Notes under the pieces: generated by a model
Seen by the model: only the letters and a program-made list of their open reading frames with translations
What the model was told of the DNA's origin: nothing
The model's database searches: none
Shown here: piece by piece, positions 11,370-22,030 of the stretch
Layout: every line of letters begins with the position of its first letter
Position numbering within the stretch: the stretch's first letter is position 1
Program-made: the position numbers and the translations under genes
DNA from: Sceloporus undulatus
Lineage: Eukaryota; Chordata; Lepidosauria; Squamata; Phrynosomatidae
Direction of reading: 5' to 3'
NCBI RefSeq assembly: GCF_019175285.1
Contig: NC_056524.1
Coordinates: 233,422,395-233,486,394, forward strand
Length of the DNA stretch: 64,000 nt

Positions 11370-11735
11370 CATATGATGCTGGTCTAAAATTCACAATGTC
11401 ATTAATGAGCCATTCTGGACAACTTTGCCTGAAACAGGTAAGACCTCCTCAAAGTTGATACCCTGCATTTGCAAAAATGATACCAACTGCAGAAAGGCTG
11501 AATTTCCATGTACTGTACTACAGTGTATTTTTCTGAAGGAAAAACACTATCTTCAGCAATGCTTTATTGGGTGAAGCAGAACTCCTGTTGTAAACCCTTC
11601 TAATAGCCTTCTCTCTGGTAGGAGGGAGTAGTAATATCCTCCTCCTTGTACTCTGATCAAAATTGAATGGACATCCTTGCCCAATGTGGCAGCCAGCTCT
11701 TAAAGCAAGCAGGGGAATGTCAGGCAAGGTTGCAC
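11370..11735. other. No gene recognised
   Basis: No repeat or gene identified. Confidence 0.45.
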
Positions 11736-11737
11736 AG

Positions 11738-11946
11738 GTTGCATCCACACTGCAGAAATAATCCAGGTTGACACCACTTTTCCTCCCATGGCCCAATGCT
11801 TTCCTGTACTTTGTTCTGGCACCAGAGCTCTCTGACACAGAAGGCTAAATATCTCACAAAACTACAAACACCAGAATCCCACACTATTGAGTCATGGCAG
11901 TTAAAGTGGTATCAACCTGGATTATTTCTGCAGCATAGATGCAGCC
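11738..11946. mobile_element. Palindromic MITE ('gcatccacactgcag' family)
   Basis: Left arm GCATCCACACTGCAGAAATA, then AATCCAGGTTGACACCACTT. The right arm carries the complements: AAAGTGGTATCAACCTGG and TTTCTGCAGC...GATGCAGCC. A central CTCTGACACAGAAGGCTAAA and a CATGGC motif are shared with copies at 51521-51738 and, less closely, 50057-50255 and 29038-29245. It is non-coding. Superfamily not determined. Confidence 0.75.
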
Positions 11947-11949
11947 TAT

Positions 11950-12690
11950 GTAGCCAATCTAGTATTCTGGTGATTATATTTAAATAATTAATATTAACAA
12001 ATCTCTGGGTTAGTCCACCAAGTCACATAGAGAAAGTATGTGAATCAAGTTCACAAACCAACACTGCAGTGAAAATCCTTGAAGAGAAAGTGTGCATGTG
12101 AGAGAGAGAACCTGTAGCACTGCATAAACCCAAAGACAAATAATATGGATTGAAAACAGTCTGTCATAGTAAATATTCTCCAACTACCGCTTGGCTTGAT
12201 CTTGATTGAATTTTCTTCCCCTCAGCAAAGAGGAAGACAGTTAATTAGAAAGTGTTGTCAACTGAAAAATAAGGTAAATTGCCAGAAAAATAGATTAAAC
12301 AAAATTAGATACTGTGTCCCACAGTGAATGTTTTATTAATTAAAAATATATTTAAAAGAAATCTAAAGAGAAGTCAGAAGAGCTTGCCTTATTCTTTTTT
12401 CTTCTTCTTTTTCTTCTTTTGGCTCAATGCACAGGGAATACAAACCAACCACATGTTGTTAATGCATGCAGTGCCTTGAGATGCTTGCCCACTTGCTATT
12501 ATGAACACTGTTACCGCAGATCAATATAAAGATGGAGGAAAGAGCTGTGCAAGAACTGTTTGTTAATCTTTCCCTCTCCAGACAAAACATGCTGGTAAAT
12601 AGACAGTGTTAGCTTAGGCCCCAAAGCAAGCTGTTATTTCTGCCTGTGTAAATTACTCTAGCCCTTTCCTTTGAAATCCAGATAGAAAAC
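11950..12690. other. No gene recognised
   Basis: AT-rich sequence with a polypyrimidine (CTT-rich) stretch at about 12388-12420. Nothing else identified. Confidence 0.5.
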
Positions 12691-12694
12691 CGCA

Positions 12695-12696
<2 letters not shown>

Positions 12697-12744
<48 letters not shown>
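12697..12744. repeat. (AT)24 microsatellite
   Basis: A pure AT dinucleotide array. Confidence 0.97.
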
Positions 12745-12747
<3 letters not shown>

Positions 12748-13300
12748 TTGTGTGTTGTCTGCCATTTCTGGTCACCTTGTCTGAACCACCAACACCTGAG
12801 CTTCCATCTTTGCATCTGTCATTAACTGCACCTGTAATTCCATGCCCTGATTTTTAGGTGCTGCAGCCTGCCAGCACTATGCTAAGCTAAGAGCATCTGC
12901 TTATGCTTGATTATAAGTATTTGAAAGCAATGGTTCCAATTGTGCACCAAGGATCAGTCCAAAAGCAGTCAGCACATGGTGGACAGCAGTCATGTGACTG
13001 CCTGAGCCTTTGGCAAGTTAACACCAGCTGAATTTTAAAAACACAGCTGCTACAAGCACAAAAGGTCATACAGACAAAGTCTCAAGTGAAAGCTGCTTCA
13101 GATATCACGCATGTCCTGCATCAAGAGTGCTTTGTGATGAGTAATACCACAAAACCACAACAACTTTTTTAGAACATCAGTTATGGTCCATGAAATTGCT
13201 TTGCTGGAGCAAGACAAGGCTCTATCTACAGAGGTCATTTATGTATCACCAAAAAATGAAGACATTTGCTTTTAGTCTTCATATGATGGTGTAAGTGTAA
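12745..13300. other. No gene recognised
   Basis: No gene or named repeat seen. Confidence 0.5.
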
Positions 13301-13305
13301 GTGGG

Positions 13306-13368
13306 AATGAACCCTAAGTGTAGTGCCTTACATTTCTCCCTGCTGAAATTCATTCTGTATTAAAATTC
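13306..13368 (-). mobile_element. CR1 fragment
   Basis: CCTAAGTGTAGTGCCTTACA, TTTCTCCCTGCTGAAATTC match the segment at 30757-30800 in the longer CR1 copy. This is a short internal piece without a 3' end. Confidence 0.65.
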
Positions 13369-13508
13369 CAGATTAGCCATGCCAATGTTAAAGTAGATTC
13401 CCAAGACCTTGCAAGTTTGGAAGCTGATGTAGTGGAAACAAAGAATTAGAGAGGCAAATGGGGTACAATATTTTAGATGTCCTCTTCCTATTTATGAAAC
13501 AGGGCACT

Positions 13509-14260
13509 CGGGGCCGGCTCATCCATATAGGCCAACTAGGCAGCCACCTAGGGCGGCAAAATTTAGGAGCGGTGCAGCAGCTTTTTTGGTATAATTTTTT
13601 GCGTGATTAAACAATATTAAAGTGAAAACTCATTACAGCAAGCGATATAAAAGCAAGCTACCGTATGACAGTTTCTTTGTACAATGGCCAAAACATAAAT
13701 GTGCGCCCCCGTATCCATGGTACAATCACATGGTACATCATCCACCTTCCGCATGCGCCTTGAATGTCACCTCAAGGTCAACGGCCCCCTCTCCTGTTGC
13801 TGCCCACCCGCCTTACCCTTGGTGCCACAAAACAGAACGCCAGTCGCCAGTTGTCTTGAGTTTACTGTCTACAACAAACAAACTAGTCTTTTTTCGTGTT
13901 TTGCATTTTTAGTAGTGATCATGCAATAGTGTTTCAGTGTTTGTGTTTGATTTTGAATGTTTGCCTAGTACGTTTAATACTGCGTTGCATTCTTATGACA
14001 AGTTTTAAACTAAGTAAAGAGGAAGTTTTAATTGTTTAGGTGAGTACTCTATTTATTTTTACATTGTCTTAGGGGACAGGGGGGCGCACAGCCTTCCTGT
14101 ATCCTATGTCTTTTATCTTTATGTAATCAGAAACCTAACTGGCTTTTTGACTAATTCTCAATACTATGACGAGCGATTGGAATCTATGTTTTATGAGGGG
14201 GGACAGTGGGTACCAAAATATTTCTCGCCTAGGTTGGCCAAATACCTAAAGCCGGCCCTG
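13509..14260. mobile_element. hAT-type non-autonomous transposon
   Basis: A perfect 8 bp direct repeat, AGGGCACT, flanks the element at 13501-13508 and 14261-14268. The inverted ends are CGGGGCCGGCT and AGCCGGCCCTG, with subterminal TAGGCCAACTAGGC and GCCTAGGTTGGCCAA also inverted. An 8 bp duplication with C(A/G)GGG ends is the hAT signature. The 752 bp interior has open frames of up to 96 residues (13622-13912), but I see no transposase or dimerisation domain. Confidence 0.88.
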
Positions 14261-14354
14261 AGGGCACTGTTGAAGCTACTGCTCATCACCACTATACCAA
14301 AATTGTTCGTACATTGCTTATTCATTGTATGGATTTTGTTTTGTCTCAAACTTA

Positions 14355-14584
14355 GGCCTGTTACAGACTGCCAAAATAAAGCTGCTTCGGGTCTCTTTGG
14401 AGGTATGCTCTTTAAATGATGCATGGGTCCTAAGAGTCCGGAGGTCGCGCCAAAGCCACACTCCATTCCTAAGCACTGGAGTGCAGCTTTAGTGCAGCTT
14501 CCGGATTCTTAGGATGCATGCATCATTTAAACAGCATACCTCCAAAGAGACCCGAAGCTTTATTTTGGCAGTCTGTAACAGGCC
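14355..14584. mobile_element. Single-palindrome MITE (type C)
   Basis: The 230 bp element is one near-complete inverted repeat with arms of about 110 bases: GGCCTGTTACAGACTGCC at the left, GGCAGTCTGTAACAGGCC at the right. ATGATGCATG / CATGCATCAT pair inside. Flanking trinucleotides are TTA and ATA, so a 3 bp duplication is possible but not clean. It shares terminal TTACAGAC with the GC-rich multi-hairpin elements and its arms with 10935-11166. Confidence 0.82.
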
Positions 14585-14743
14585 ATAGTTAATAAAAACT
14601 ATTATAAAACTACAAGTTTTAATATTTTGGCTATGCATGTGGAGCTATTCCTTTTCCATGCCTGATACAATAACTTACCTATGGGCCATAATATTCATAA
14701 GTCTGTCTAACAATAATACTTAGGAAAATCCAAAACACATTTA

Positions 14744-14976
14744 CAGTGCGCCCTTGTTTTATATGGGGGATCCATTCCAGACATACACACATACATACAC
14801 ACACACACATACACACACACATACATACACACACACACATGGTAAACATATGTTCAAGCCCCATTACAAGTAATGGGGCTTGTGCTCACGGTGGCGCATG
14901 CGCCATTGTTTCTTCAAGTGCATGGCACCGGAAGAAGCAGCATATAATGCGACCGTGTATGACGCAGGTGCTACTG
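14744..14976. mobile_element. Tigger-type MITE carrying a (CA)n expansion
   Basis: It lies between TA dinucleotides with ends CAGTGCGCCCTTG and its inverse GGTGCTACTG. The same family occurs at 61728-61941 (CAGTGCACCCGTG) and 46820-47016. A CA/CATA microsatellite (about 14782-14840) has grown inside the left part. A TA target and CAGT-type ends point to the Tc1/mariner-pogo (Tigger) group. It encodes no transposase. Confidence 0.78.
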
Positions 14977-14979
14977 TAC

Positions 14980-15585
14980 TTGAAAGTCAGATCCTATATA
15001 GATCTCCATGTTGCCATATATAACAGTGTAGATCTTAACACACATTTGCACAAGGATAGCCAATGAATTTATGGTTGCAGGAGGCCAATACATTCTGGAT
15101 TCTTCCTGGACATTCCATATCTGACCTCAGGAAAGCTGCCCTTTAACAAAGAAACTGCAAAGGAAGACTGGAAAGAGAAACAGCTGAATTGGAAAATATC
15201 CACAAATTCCAGTCCATCAACAATGGGTATCGGGAAAGCAGTGCTAGATTCTCTTTTTTCTCCCCCTCCATTTGAACTTTTGCTGCAGTACAACTTTGAA
15301 GACAGATGATTTCATTTTCAAAGGAAGTGGCACCTATGATTGACTGCTCCAGTCCAATCTCCTCCCTTTTGCCTTATTCAAGGAAGGTCCAAGGAGAAGG
15401 GGAGGGAGAGGACATCAGCTTGCCTTGAGGCAGGCTGTGCCTGTCTGCTGCTCAATCCGTGTCCTTCACAGCGGAGACCTTCTCTTTATTGAAACCTCAG
15501 TGAGAGAGAAGCATGTGAGGAACAACCATTGCACCTCCTTTCATTTTCCACCCAGGGTAGAGTGCACCCTGCCCCCCCCCCCATT
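14980..15585. other. No gene recognised
   Basis: No repeat or gene identified apart from a C-run at 15571-15581. Confidence 0.45.
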
Positions 15586-15589
15586 TGGT

Positions 15590-15692
15590 CCACCACTGGG
15601 ACTGCAGCTCCCATCATCCCTATCTAGTATAACCAATGAAGTCTAATTGTTGAAGTTGCAGATGAGCAACATCTGGAGGGTCACATGATTCC
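15590..15692. mobile_element. Palindromic MITE fragment, 'ccctccagatg' family
   Basis: GGACTGCAGCTCCCATCATC and the reversed end AACATCTGGAGGGTCACATG frame a diverged palindrome related to 36425-36545. Confidence 0.5.
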
Positions 15693-15699
15693 CCCCTTC

Positions 15700-17234
15700 C
15701 CCGATTTGGGCATAAGTTTTACCACTTTCAATGGAATGTGCTGTGAAGAAACTGCTAAATATTTGCACCTACAACCAATTTGAGTTAATGTGACCAGTTC
15801 TGAAAGGTTTGTAAAACCTGCAACATATTTTTTTTTCCAAGAAGGGTGGGAAGCTGGATTTCTTACAAATCACAGCAATGTTCACCCACTCTCTTGTACA
15901 GACATGCAAGTTTACATTTTGCAGGCCTCATCTAAACTTTGCTGGGGATTGGTCATAATATTTACACTTTGAAAGAACAATTATAGAGTTGAGAACAGCT
16001 AAATGGAACAAAACAAAAGCAGAATTAGAAGACTTGTGTTATTCCACAGAACATATTTTAAGTGACCCATCAGACCACACAAGTTTTAATTTTAGTAGAT
16101 ATACATGTAGTGACTCCAATATTTTCTTTTCCTTTTCTAATTTTCTGAAATCTAACTATGCTAGCATAGAACTAGGCCATGTGAATTTTTCTAGAATTGA
16201 GTATCTAAACTCATACAAAAACGTATTATCTACATATTTGCTTGCATTGTCTACCTTGAAAGGTCTCACCACCCCCACCATGGAAGTTCACAGTCTTCAT
16301 AACTGATTTCCTTAGTTTACCATGACTTTGTGTTTATTATATCTTTTGTTTTCTGTCTCTTAACTCCATTTTTAATTTCCCTCATTTATGTGTACAGACA
16401 TTCTTTTCCAACATAGACTCTCCATGTACTTTCATAGATGAGGCAAATTAAAAATGGAAAGAGAGAACACTAAAGGTCAATATTCTTCTTGAAAACATTG
16501 CCTTTATTTAGCATTAGGAGTAATAAAAGTGGAACTGGATAAAAATAGGTACTAAATATTTAACAAGTTTTGGACTAGCTCATCCTAATGGGCTCTTTCT
16601 GTCTTTAGTGGCTATGAAACAATAAAATATTCACAAGCACTGTTTCCTAAAACAATGCCTTAACATTTGCGGATTTAAAGAAGTCCAGCCAAAATCATGG
16701 AAGTGGAAATTATTATATTGTTGCTAATATAATCCCATGAGGGCCATACTAGAAGACTTTGCATGTAATGTACTAAATAGTGTTTTAAAATGCAAGTAAT
16801 AGTGGGGGGACTGGGGACTGGCTGGTTAGTCCTCAGGACTGCAACACATGTAGATGTGGACTTTATCTTTTTTCTTCCTGCTGTAGACATGAAGAAAAAA
16901 GCTACTATTTGCATTAAGAGGAAAATTCCCATGGTATTCTCTTTGTCTGCTAGAATTCCCAAAATTGTCAGACCTCCAGGAGGTGCTATTTTAATTTTTT
17001 TAATATATTCTAAATGCAAGGGTACATTTAACACCACATCTTGCAAGATGGCTCCCGGGGGGAGGGGGATTTTAACAAGAAAAACTATCATAAAAGAAAC
17101 AAAGGCTTCAATGCTAACAGCCTCAACCTACCTTCCAGTATATCAGATGTCAATTTCTTAACATAGTATAGAGAAAGCCAGAAAGCAAATAGTAACATAC
17201 AAAATAAATACAGGAGCCACTTTTATAAATCTAA
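15700..17234. other. No gene recognised
   Basis: Frames of 105-138 residues occur (15989-16306 plus; 16675-17091 minus with an overlapping plus frame), but none shows a domain. The overlapping plus/minus pair at 16675-17161 suggests low stop density rather than coding. Confidence 0.45.
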
Positions 17235-19245
17235 CTATGTTGTTGTTGTTGTTTGTTTATTTATTAGCACCATAACCTACATGGCACTTGACAGACATCA
17301 TAAAATCAACACATAACCTGCCAATGGCATACAATCTAAAAAGTCAGAAGATAGAAATAATATACCATGATTAGACTAATTATCTCATTAAAATACAATA
17401 ACCCTGTAAAAAAACTATAGAATAGATAATACATTAGCAATCCAGATTAACAAACAATGTCAAATTATAATTCAAAATACTTCCAAGAATAAGAAAGTCT
17501 TTAGTTCAGATTTGAAACTGGCCAAAGAGGAAATCGTCTGTAGATGTTTGGTGAGGCGGTTCCAAGAGTGAGGTACCACAAGTGAAAAAGGATGAATCTA
17601 ATCCAGAGAAGACAAAACCCTTGGCTGAAACAGGAGCCCAAGCCTCTGGACCATTGGTCTCGAGCTGAATGGTAAAATGAAATAAGAACAGACAGAAGGG
17701 GTGATGAGATTATGTAGAGCTTTGAACACTAACAGAACCAACTTATAACAGATTCTAAAAGGTATGGGCAGCCAGTGGAGAGATACCAGGAGTGGGGTGA
17801 CATGATCAAAACAGCAAACCAAAGAGATTACTTTAGCAGCAGAATGTTGAATGGAGATTAAAGGACTAAGGTAGGACAAATGATGCCACCCTACTTACTG
17901 GGCCAGCATTGTTGCTAGGGCAGAAGGCACCCTAGTCTCTGCAACTGCGGAGTCCTGTCTCACCCCAGCAGCCTTTGGGCCTGTGAGAAGGCCTGCCATT
18001 GGTTGCTGGGATGGAAATGGCAGCTCTTTTGCACCAGGTGCTGGGACTACATGTCCCAGCTTGCATTGCAAAAGGGAAGAGGACATGATTGGCTGGCTCA
18101 GACCTCCAAGCGCAGCCTATTGGTGATAAGGGCCTGGGAGGTGGTGACTCTGCTCTTTCCAGGCCCCCCATTGGTGGGTGGGCCTATTTCAGGCCACGTC
18201 GCATGCCATCCAACACCATTAGCTCTGCTCTCCCCCCCCCCCCCCCTTGGGTAGGGTGTTTTTGTCACAACTTTGTTTTAGGGTGGAAGCATAGGTCCTA
18301 GATCTGGTGGGCGTGGTTTCCAGGGTTCCATAGCACTGGATTGGGAATCCATTGGACCCGGGAGCGCTGAAGGCAGGCGGTGTGGCCATTGCGGGGGCCA
18401 CATTGAGTGAACATCTCCCAGTGACTAGGGGCTTATTGGAATATGCGACTGACCAGTTGCATATATACAAGAGGGTGTTCCCGTTGCCACTACGTCATCC
18501 CAATGCTTGGTTGTGACCAAGCAACTTTACATCAATCAACCGAGGTGTTGATTGGTGTTTCCAGATCCAGACCTTATGCCAGCCCTACCCTTTGTGCTGT
18601 TTGTTAATAAACTTGTGGCTTTTTCCTCCAAATCTGTATTGTTGTCTTACTGGGTGGCTTCCTTCCCACAGCAAAGGGAGCCCCATCAAAAGAAGACTGC
18701 AGTAGTCAAGGTGAAAGATAACCAGGGCATGAACTAAGCTCTTAGCAGAAGAGACCAATAACACGGGTCTGATTATAGCATTATTATAAAGGAAAAATTG
18801 GCATGACTTAGCTACAGCCTGTATCTGGGGAACGAACAACAATGAAGAATCGAAGATAAAACCAAGGCTACTTGCCTCCTTCACAGGACGGATGGGGACA
18901 TTATTGATTTCCTTTATTGTATATTGTAAAGTAGGTTTTGGTGGGGAAATGAGTAATTCTGTCTTAGCCATGTTAAGTTTTAAACACTGATAACACATCC
19001 ATATTGAGTAGGCTGAAAGACACGTTCAGTGTCTGGAGAAAGTTCTGGGGTGTCGTTGGCATAAAGGTGATATTGAAAACCATATGAACTAATAAGATTA
19101 GTTGTATATAGAGGTGTATATAGAGGTGTATATAGAGAATTACAACGGACCCAAAATGGAGCCTTGTGGAACTCCAACTGACAAAGAGAAATAAAAAGAT
19201 ACCTGTTTCTGTTGATGCACATCTAACTAAAAGAAAGGGATTCAT
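17235..19245 (-). mobile_element. L2-like LINE, RT domain to 3' tail
   Basis: Read from 19245 down, the minus strand shows the RT core motif GVPQGSILGP (19147-19175), the catalytic-box remnant YANDT (19049-19066; active copies have YADDT), LKLNMAKTELLI, SLGFIFDSSL, ALVIFHLDYCSLLL and GLP. After the inserted LTR it continues with SPLISIQHSAAKVI, HVTPLLVSLHWLPIPFRICYK and VFKALHNLITP. The 3' part ends in a TTG/TTTA-rich tail at 17235-17265. A 12 bp unit containing GGTGTATATAGA is repeated near 19110-19135 within the RT region. Frames are broken and the catalytic Asp pair is lost, so the copy is dead. Confidence 0.85.
17881..18670 (+). mobile_element. Solo LTR (endogenous retrovirus-type fossil)
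   Basis: The 790 bp block begins TG and ends CA and is flanked by five-base repeats (ACAAA at 17876-17880, GCAAA at 18671-18675). L2 coding homology stops at one edge and resumes at the other. A TATA-like box lies at 18461-18468 and an AATAAA signal at 18606-18611, giving a U3-R-U5 order on the plus strand. No internal region, primer-binding site or partner LTR is present, so it looks like the product of LTR-LTR recombination. A five-base duplication fits many endogenous retroviruses and Gypsy-type elements; I cannot choose between them. It is younger than the L2 it entered. Confidence 0.75.
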
Positions 19246-19399
19246 TTAACATGAAAGAGATAAGGAATGGCAGAGAAGTTCAGAAATGCAATATACATTC
19301 ATAATATAAAAAGTAAGACTCATGAATGCTGGAATATTGGCTCCATTAGAGATCATAGTCTATAGGAACTTGGGACAGGCTGGCAAGTAGGTGGCTTAA

Positions 19400-19492
19400 G
19401 TGCAATCTGATCTATATTTATTTGGAAGCAGATTTTGTTAAGTACAATGGGACGTAATCCCAAATAGATCTGCATAGGAATGCAACTCATGA
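19400..19492. mobile_element. Short MITE ('caatcct...actcaatgg' family)
   Basis: GTGCAATCTGATC at the left and GCATAGGAATGCAACTC at the right, with TACAATGGGACGTAATCCCA inside, match the small foldback repeat also seen at 6449-6505. Confidence 0.5.
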
Positions 19493-19597
19493 GTTTTCCA
19501 CACCTCTGCTGCAAGATGTTTGGCTGGGTATAGCTGTAAAATTCTAGTCTACCTAGTTAAAAAGAGCAGTCAGTATAATCTACTAGAAAAGTTTTTT

Positions 19598-19806
19598 TGT
19601 GTAGTAGTTTAAACAGTAGACTACAACTTTGAGGACCAGGGTTTGAATCCCCACTTTGCATGAAAACTCACTGATTGACCTTGAATCACACTCTCTCAGT
19701 CTCAGAGGAGGATAAAGGTAAACCCCCTCTGGACAAATCTTACCAAGAAAACCCTGTGATACAATTGTCTTAAGGTCACATTAAGTCAGAAATTACTTGA
19801 AGTACA
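19598..19806 (+). mobile_element. tRNA-derived SINE
   Basis: A-box-like GTGTAGTAGTTTAAAC and B-box-like GGGTTTGAATCCCC mark the tRNA-related head. They are followed by ACTCTCTCAGTCTCAGAGG, ACAAATCTTACCAAGAAAAC and a tail ending ATTACTTGAAG. It is the same family as 34736, 39053, 41738 and the reverse copies at 33151 and 60495. A CR1 end abuts it at 19812. Confidence 0.8.
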
Positions 19807-19811
19807 CTTGA

Positions 19812-20056
19812 AGCAATGGATGCAAGCTACAGGAAAAGAGATTCCACCTCAACATTAAGAAGAACTTCCTGACAATAAGAGCTGTTCAACAGTGGAAGAC
19901 ACTCCCTCGGAAAGTGGTGGAGTCTCATTCTTTGGAGGTTTTTAAACAGAGACTGCATGACCATCAGCTGGAAGTGTTAGGATTGTGTATTACTGCACAG
20001 CAAGGGGTTGAACTGGATGGCCTTTATGGTCTCTTCCAACTCTATGATTCATATTA
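19812..20056 (+). mobile_element. CR1 LINE 3' end
   Basis: AATGGATGCAAGCTACAGG, AAGAACTTCCTGACAATAAG, TTCAACAGTGGAAG and the terminal CTCTTCCAACTCTATGATTC are all CR1 3' sequence in the sense orientation. Non-coding remnant. Confidence 0.92.
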
Positions 20057-20161
20057 TAACATAGAAAAATCAAAGTAAGTTGTGAAAAAACTGTATGTGA
20101 TAGAGCAAATCTGAGGTCATTTTTGGATTTAGAAATCCAAATTCCTTCAACAGGAATTTTA

Positions 20162-20372
20162 TAGGAGCCCTGGTGGCAGCCATTCATAGCCACAAGTTTG
20201 TGAGTTCGATTCCAGGCAGGGCTCCAGGGTCCACTCAGCCTTGCATCCTTCTATAGGTCACTAAAATGAGTATGCAGCTTTTTGGGGGCAATTAGCTTAC
20301 ACATTGTAAACTGCTTAGGGAGTGCTTAAGTGATAAGCAGTATAGAAATGAACTTGCTATTGCTATAAAACC
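20162..20372 (+). mobile_element. Sauria SINE
   Basis: GAGCCCTGGTGGC, a tRNA-type B box GTGAGTTCGATTCCAG, GGGCTCCAGGGT, CACTCAGCCTTGCATCC, AAAATGAGTATGCAG, GGGGGCAATTAGC and the BovB-derived tail TGTAAACTGCTTAGG...CTTGCTATTGC occur in the order known for Sauria SINEs. The A-box part is diverged. Sauria SINEs are mobilised by BovB LINEs, fragments of which are at 36905 and 55243. Confidence 0.9.
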
Positions 20373-20714
20373 AGCAGACATTTTTTAAAAAGTTTTTATG
20401 GCCCTCAGTTTTGGAAGCTGGTGAATTAATCAACCATATCTTATTGTATACGCATGACAAATGCAGCAGGTCATAACTGAAGAACTGTTTCCTCCCATAT
20501 GAGAATGCTCAGTCTTTGAAATCTTCAGGGAAGATCCTACTCTCACTCCCATCACTGTCAGAGGAATGTTCAGTGGGTTGTGGAACTTCAATTCTAGGAA
20601 GGCTAGGCTGCCCAACCCTCCATTGAACTTCCATCATCCAACAACGACTACCCTATTTAGATGGGATTTGAGGATAAGGCTTTTAACATGGGATGCATCA
20701 AATTGACTTTTAAT

Positions 20715-20870
20715 TCAGTTCTATTTTAATATTATATTTGTTCAACCATGTTTCAATATTATAACTTATTGCACTTTCATTTGTACCTGTCTGATCTTGT
20801 AAGTGTCTTGACTCCCAATTCTGGAAGAAAGGTGGAAAAGAAAACAATTCAACTCAGATAAAATGTCTAA
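20715..20870 (+). mobile_element. LINE 3' end (L2-like), degenerate
   Basis: A T-rich UTR followed by AGTGTCTTGACTCCCAATTC and GAAGAAAGGTGGAAAAG resembles the 'gccttgagtccc...gagaaaggtgg' 3' signature of reptile L2-group LINEs. Confidence 0.5.
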
Positions 20871-21289
20871 ATAAATGAAATTGATTTCTGCTGTCATGCA
20901 GCAGTTGTATCTATGAGTATCATCATTCAGAGTATTGGCAAAAACATAAATCTTTTCTTTTCTTTTTTTAAGGATACCATATTGGAAAGCAGAATCAATC
21001 CTTTTGCATCCCTCCACCTCACAGACAGATGGCCAGTGATACTGTAGATAATCTTAGTGGAGGTGCAGTATGAGAGTCTCATATGCTGGATGGCCCTTTT
21101 AAGCAATGTATGAGGCAGGTTCTTCTTTCATCAAGGCGTATCGGCATTCAAAGTACATACATATGAATTTGACTGCAATGCACGTACACATAAGATCTTC
21201 CATTTTTACTTTTGCTGGAGGTCCATGGTAGAAACATTTCTAATAAACATAATGAGAGATCTCTAAGGATTCTCTATGACTTTTAAAGA

Positions 21290-22030
21290 GCTGGCCTAAA
21301 TACCCTGAAGATAGCAGATCCTGGCGCGTTACAGACCACCCCTTTGGGGTGGCCTGTAGGTGTTCCTTTCCCCGCCAGAGGAACGGCACCCAGAGGCTGC
21401 CGTTCTGGCAGTTGAGGCCCCGATCTGCCGCTTTCCAGGCCGCGGGGAAGCAGCAAAAGGCCGCCTCCCCGCAGCCTGCAAAGGGGTGTCCTTGGGGCTT
21501 CATGCCCCAGGACACCTGACAGCAGTGGGGACAAGCAGAAAGGGGCCGCTCGGCCCCTTTCTGCCTTGCGTCACTGGCGCAGCTGTCTAAAGGCTGCGCC
21601 AGCGACGCAAATCCCAGGAGCTCCCTGTCACGGCGCCAATATGTCACAACCGCGCCGCCTCGTTTGGAGGCGCCGCAGTGGTGACGTAGCAATGGCAGCC
21701 CCCGTGTGGAACGGACACCGCCATTTTGTTCGGATTCGATCCGTACTAGAGTTAGGCGCGTCCGGAAGGGACGCCCCTTTCTAACCCTAGTATGGACCCA
21801 GTCCGTACTATACACCCGTCTGTAATGGGCCCCTGTCTGATCTTGGAAACTAAGCAGAGTCAGACTAGTATAGTACTTGGATAGGAGACTGCTAAGGAAT
21901 ATCAAGTGTGGCAGGCTATTTTTCAGAGGAAAGGAATTGCAAACTACCTCTAAGTATTTCTTTCTCAAAAAACCCTATAATATTCATGGGGCCACCATAA
22001 TTTGACAGGCAACTTAAAGGCACATGCACA
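21290..22030 (+). mobile_element. 5S-rRNA-derived SINE, split by a transposon
   Basis: The left part (21290-21322, ending AGCAGATCCT) and right part (21832-22030, CCTGTCTGATCTTGG, GATAGGAGACTGC, TATTTTTCAGAGGAAAGG, TTGACAGGCAACTTAAAGG) together match the copy at 4350-4580. The break coincides exactly with the 509 bp multi-hairpin element, and the trinucleotide CCT is duplicated at the junctions. Confidence 0.9.
21323..21831. mobile_element. Multi-hairpin GC-rich transposon (type A), nested
   Basis: The element begins GGCGCGTTACAGACC and ends GTCTGTAATGGGCC, flanked by CCT on both sides (21320-21322, 21832-21834). Its interior is a chain of hairpins, for example AGAAAGGGGCC/GGCCCCTTTCT, GTGTCCTTGGGGC/GCCCCAGGACAC and CTGGCGCAGC/GCTGCGCCAG. 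It carries the same modules as 59577-60135 in the opposite orientation. It is rich in CpG and has no transposase; frames of up to 242 residues crossing it are artefacts of its GC content. The superfamily is unknown to me; a 3 bp duplication and GG ends recall PIF/Harbinger, but the target is not TWA. Confidence 0.88.

Noticed and set aside
10809-11376. Overlapping 187-residue minus and 125-residue plus frames
   Set aside because: They cover the nested foldback transposons and mirror each other, as palindromes do.
14679-15066. Frames rich in Cys-Val and His-Thr repeats
   Set aside because: Translation of the CA microsatellite inside the Tigger-type MITE.
16675-17161. 138-residue minus and 123-residue plus frames overlapping each other
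   Set aside because: Mutually overlapping open frames with no motif. I could not decide that either is coding.
21240-21968. A 242-residue minus-strand frame, the longest in the window
   Set aside because: It runs from SINE sequence through the GC-rich multi-hairpin element and out again. Overlapping frames on the other strand are also open. It has no domain and is a composition artefact.
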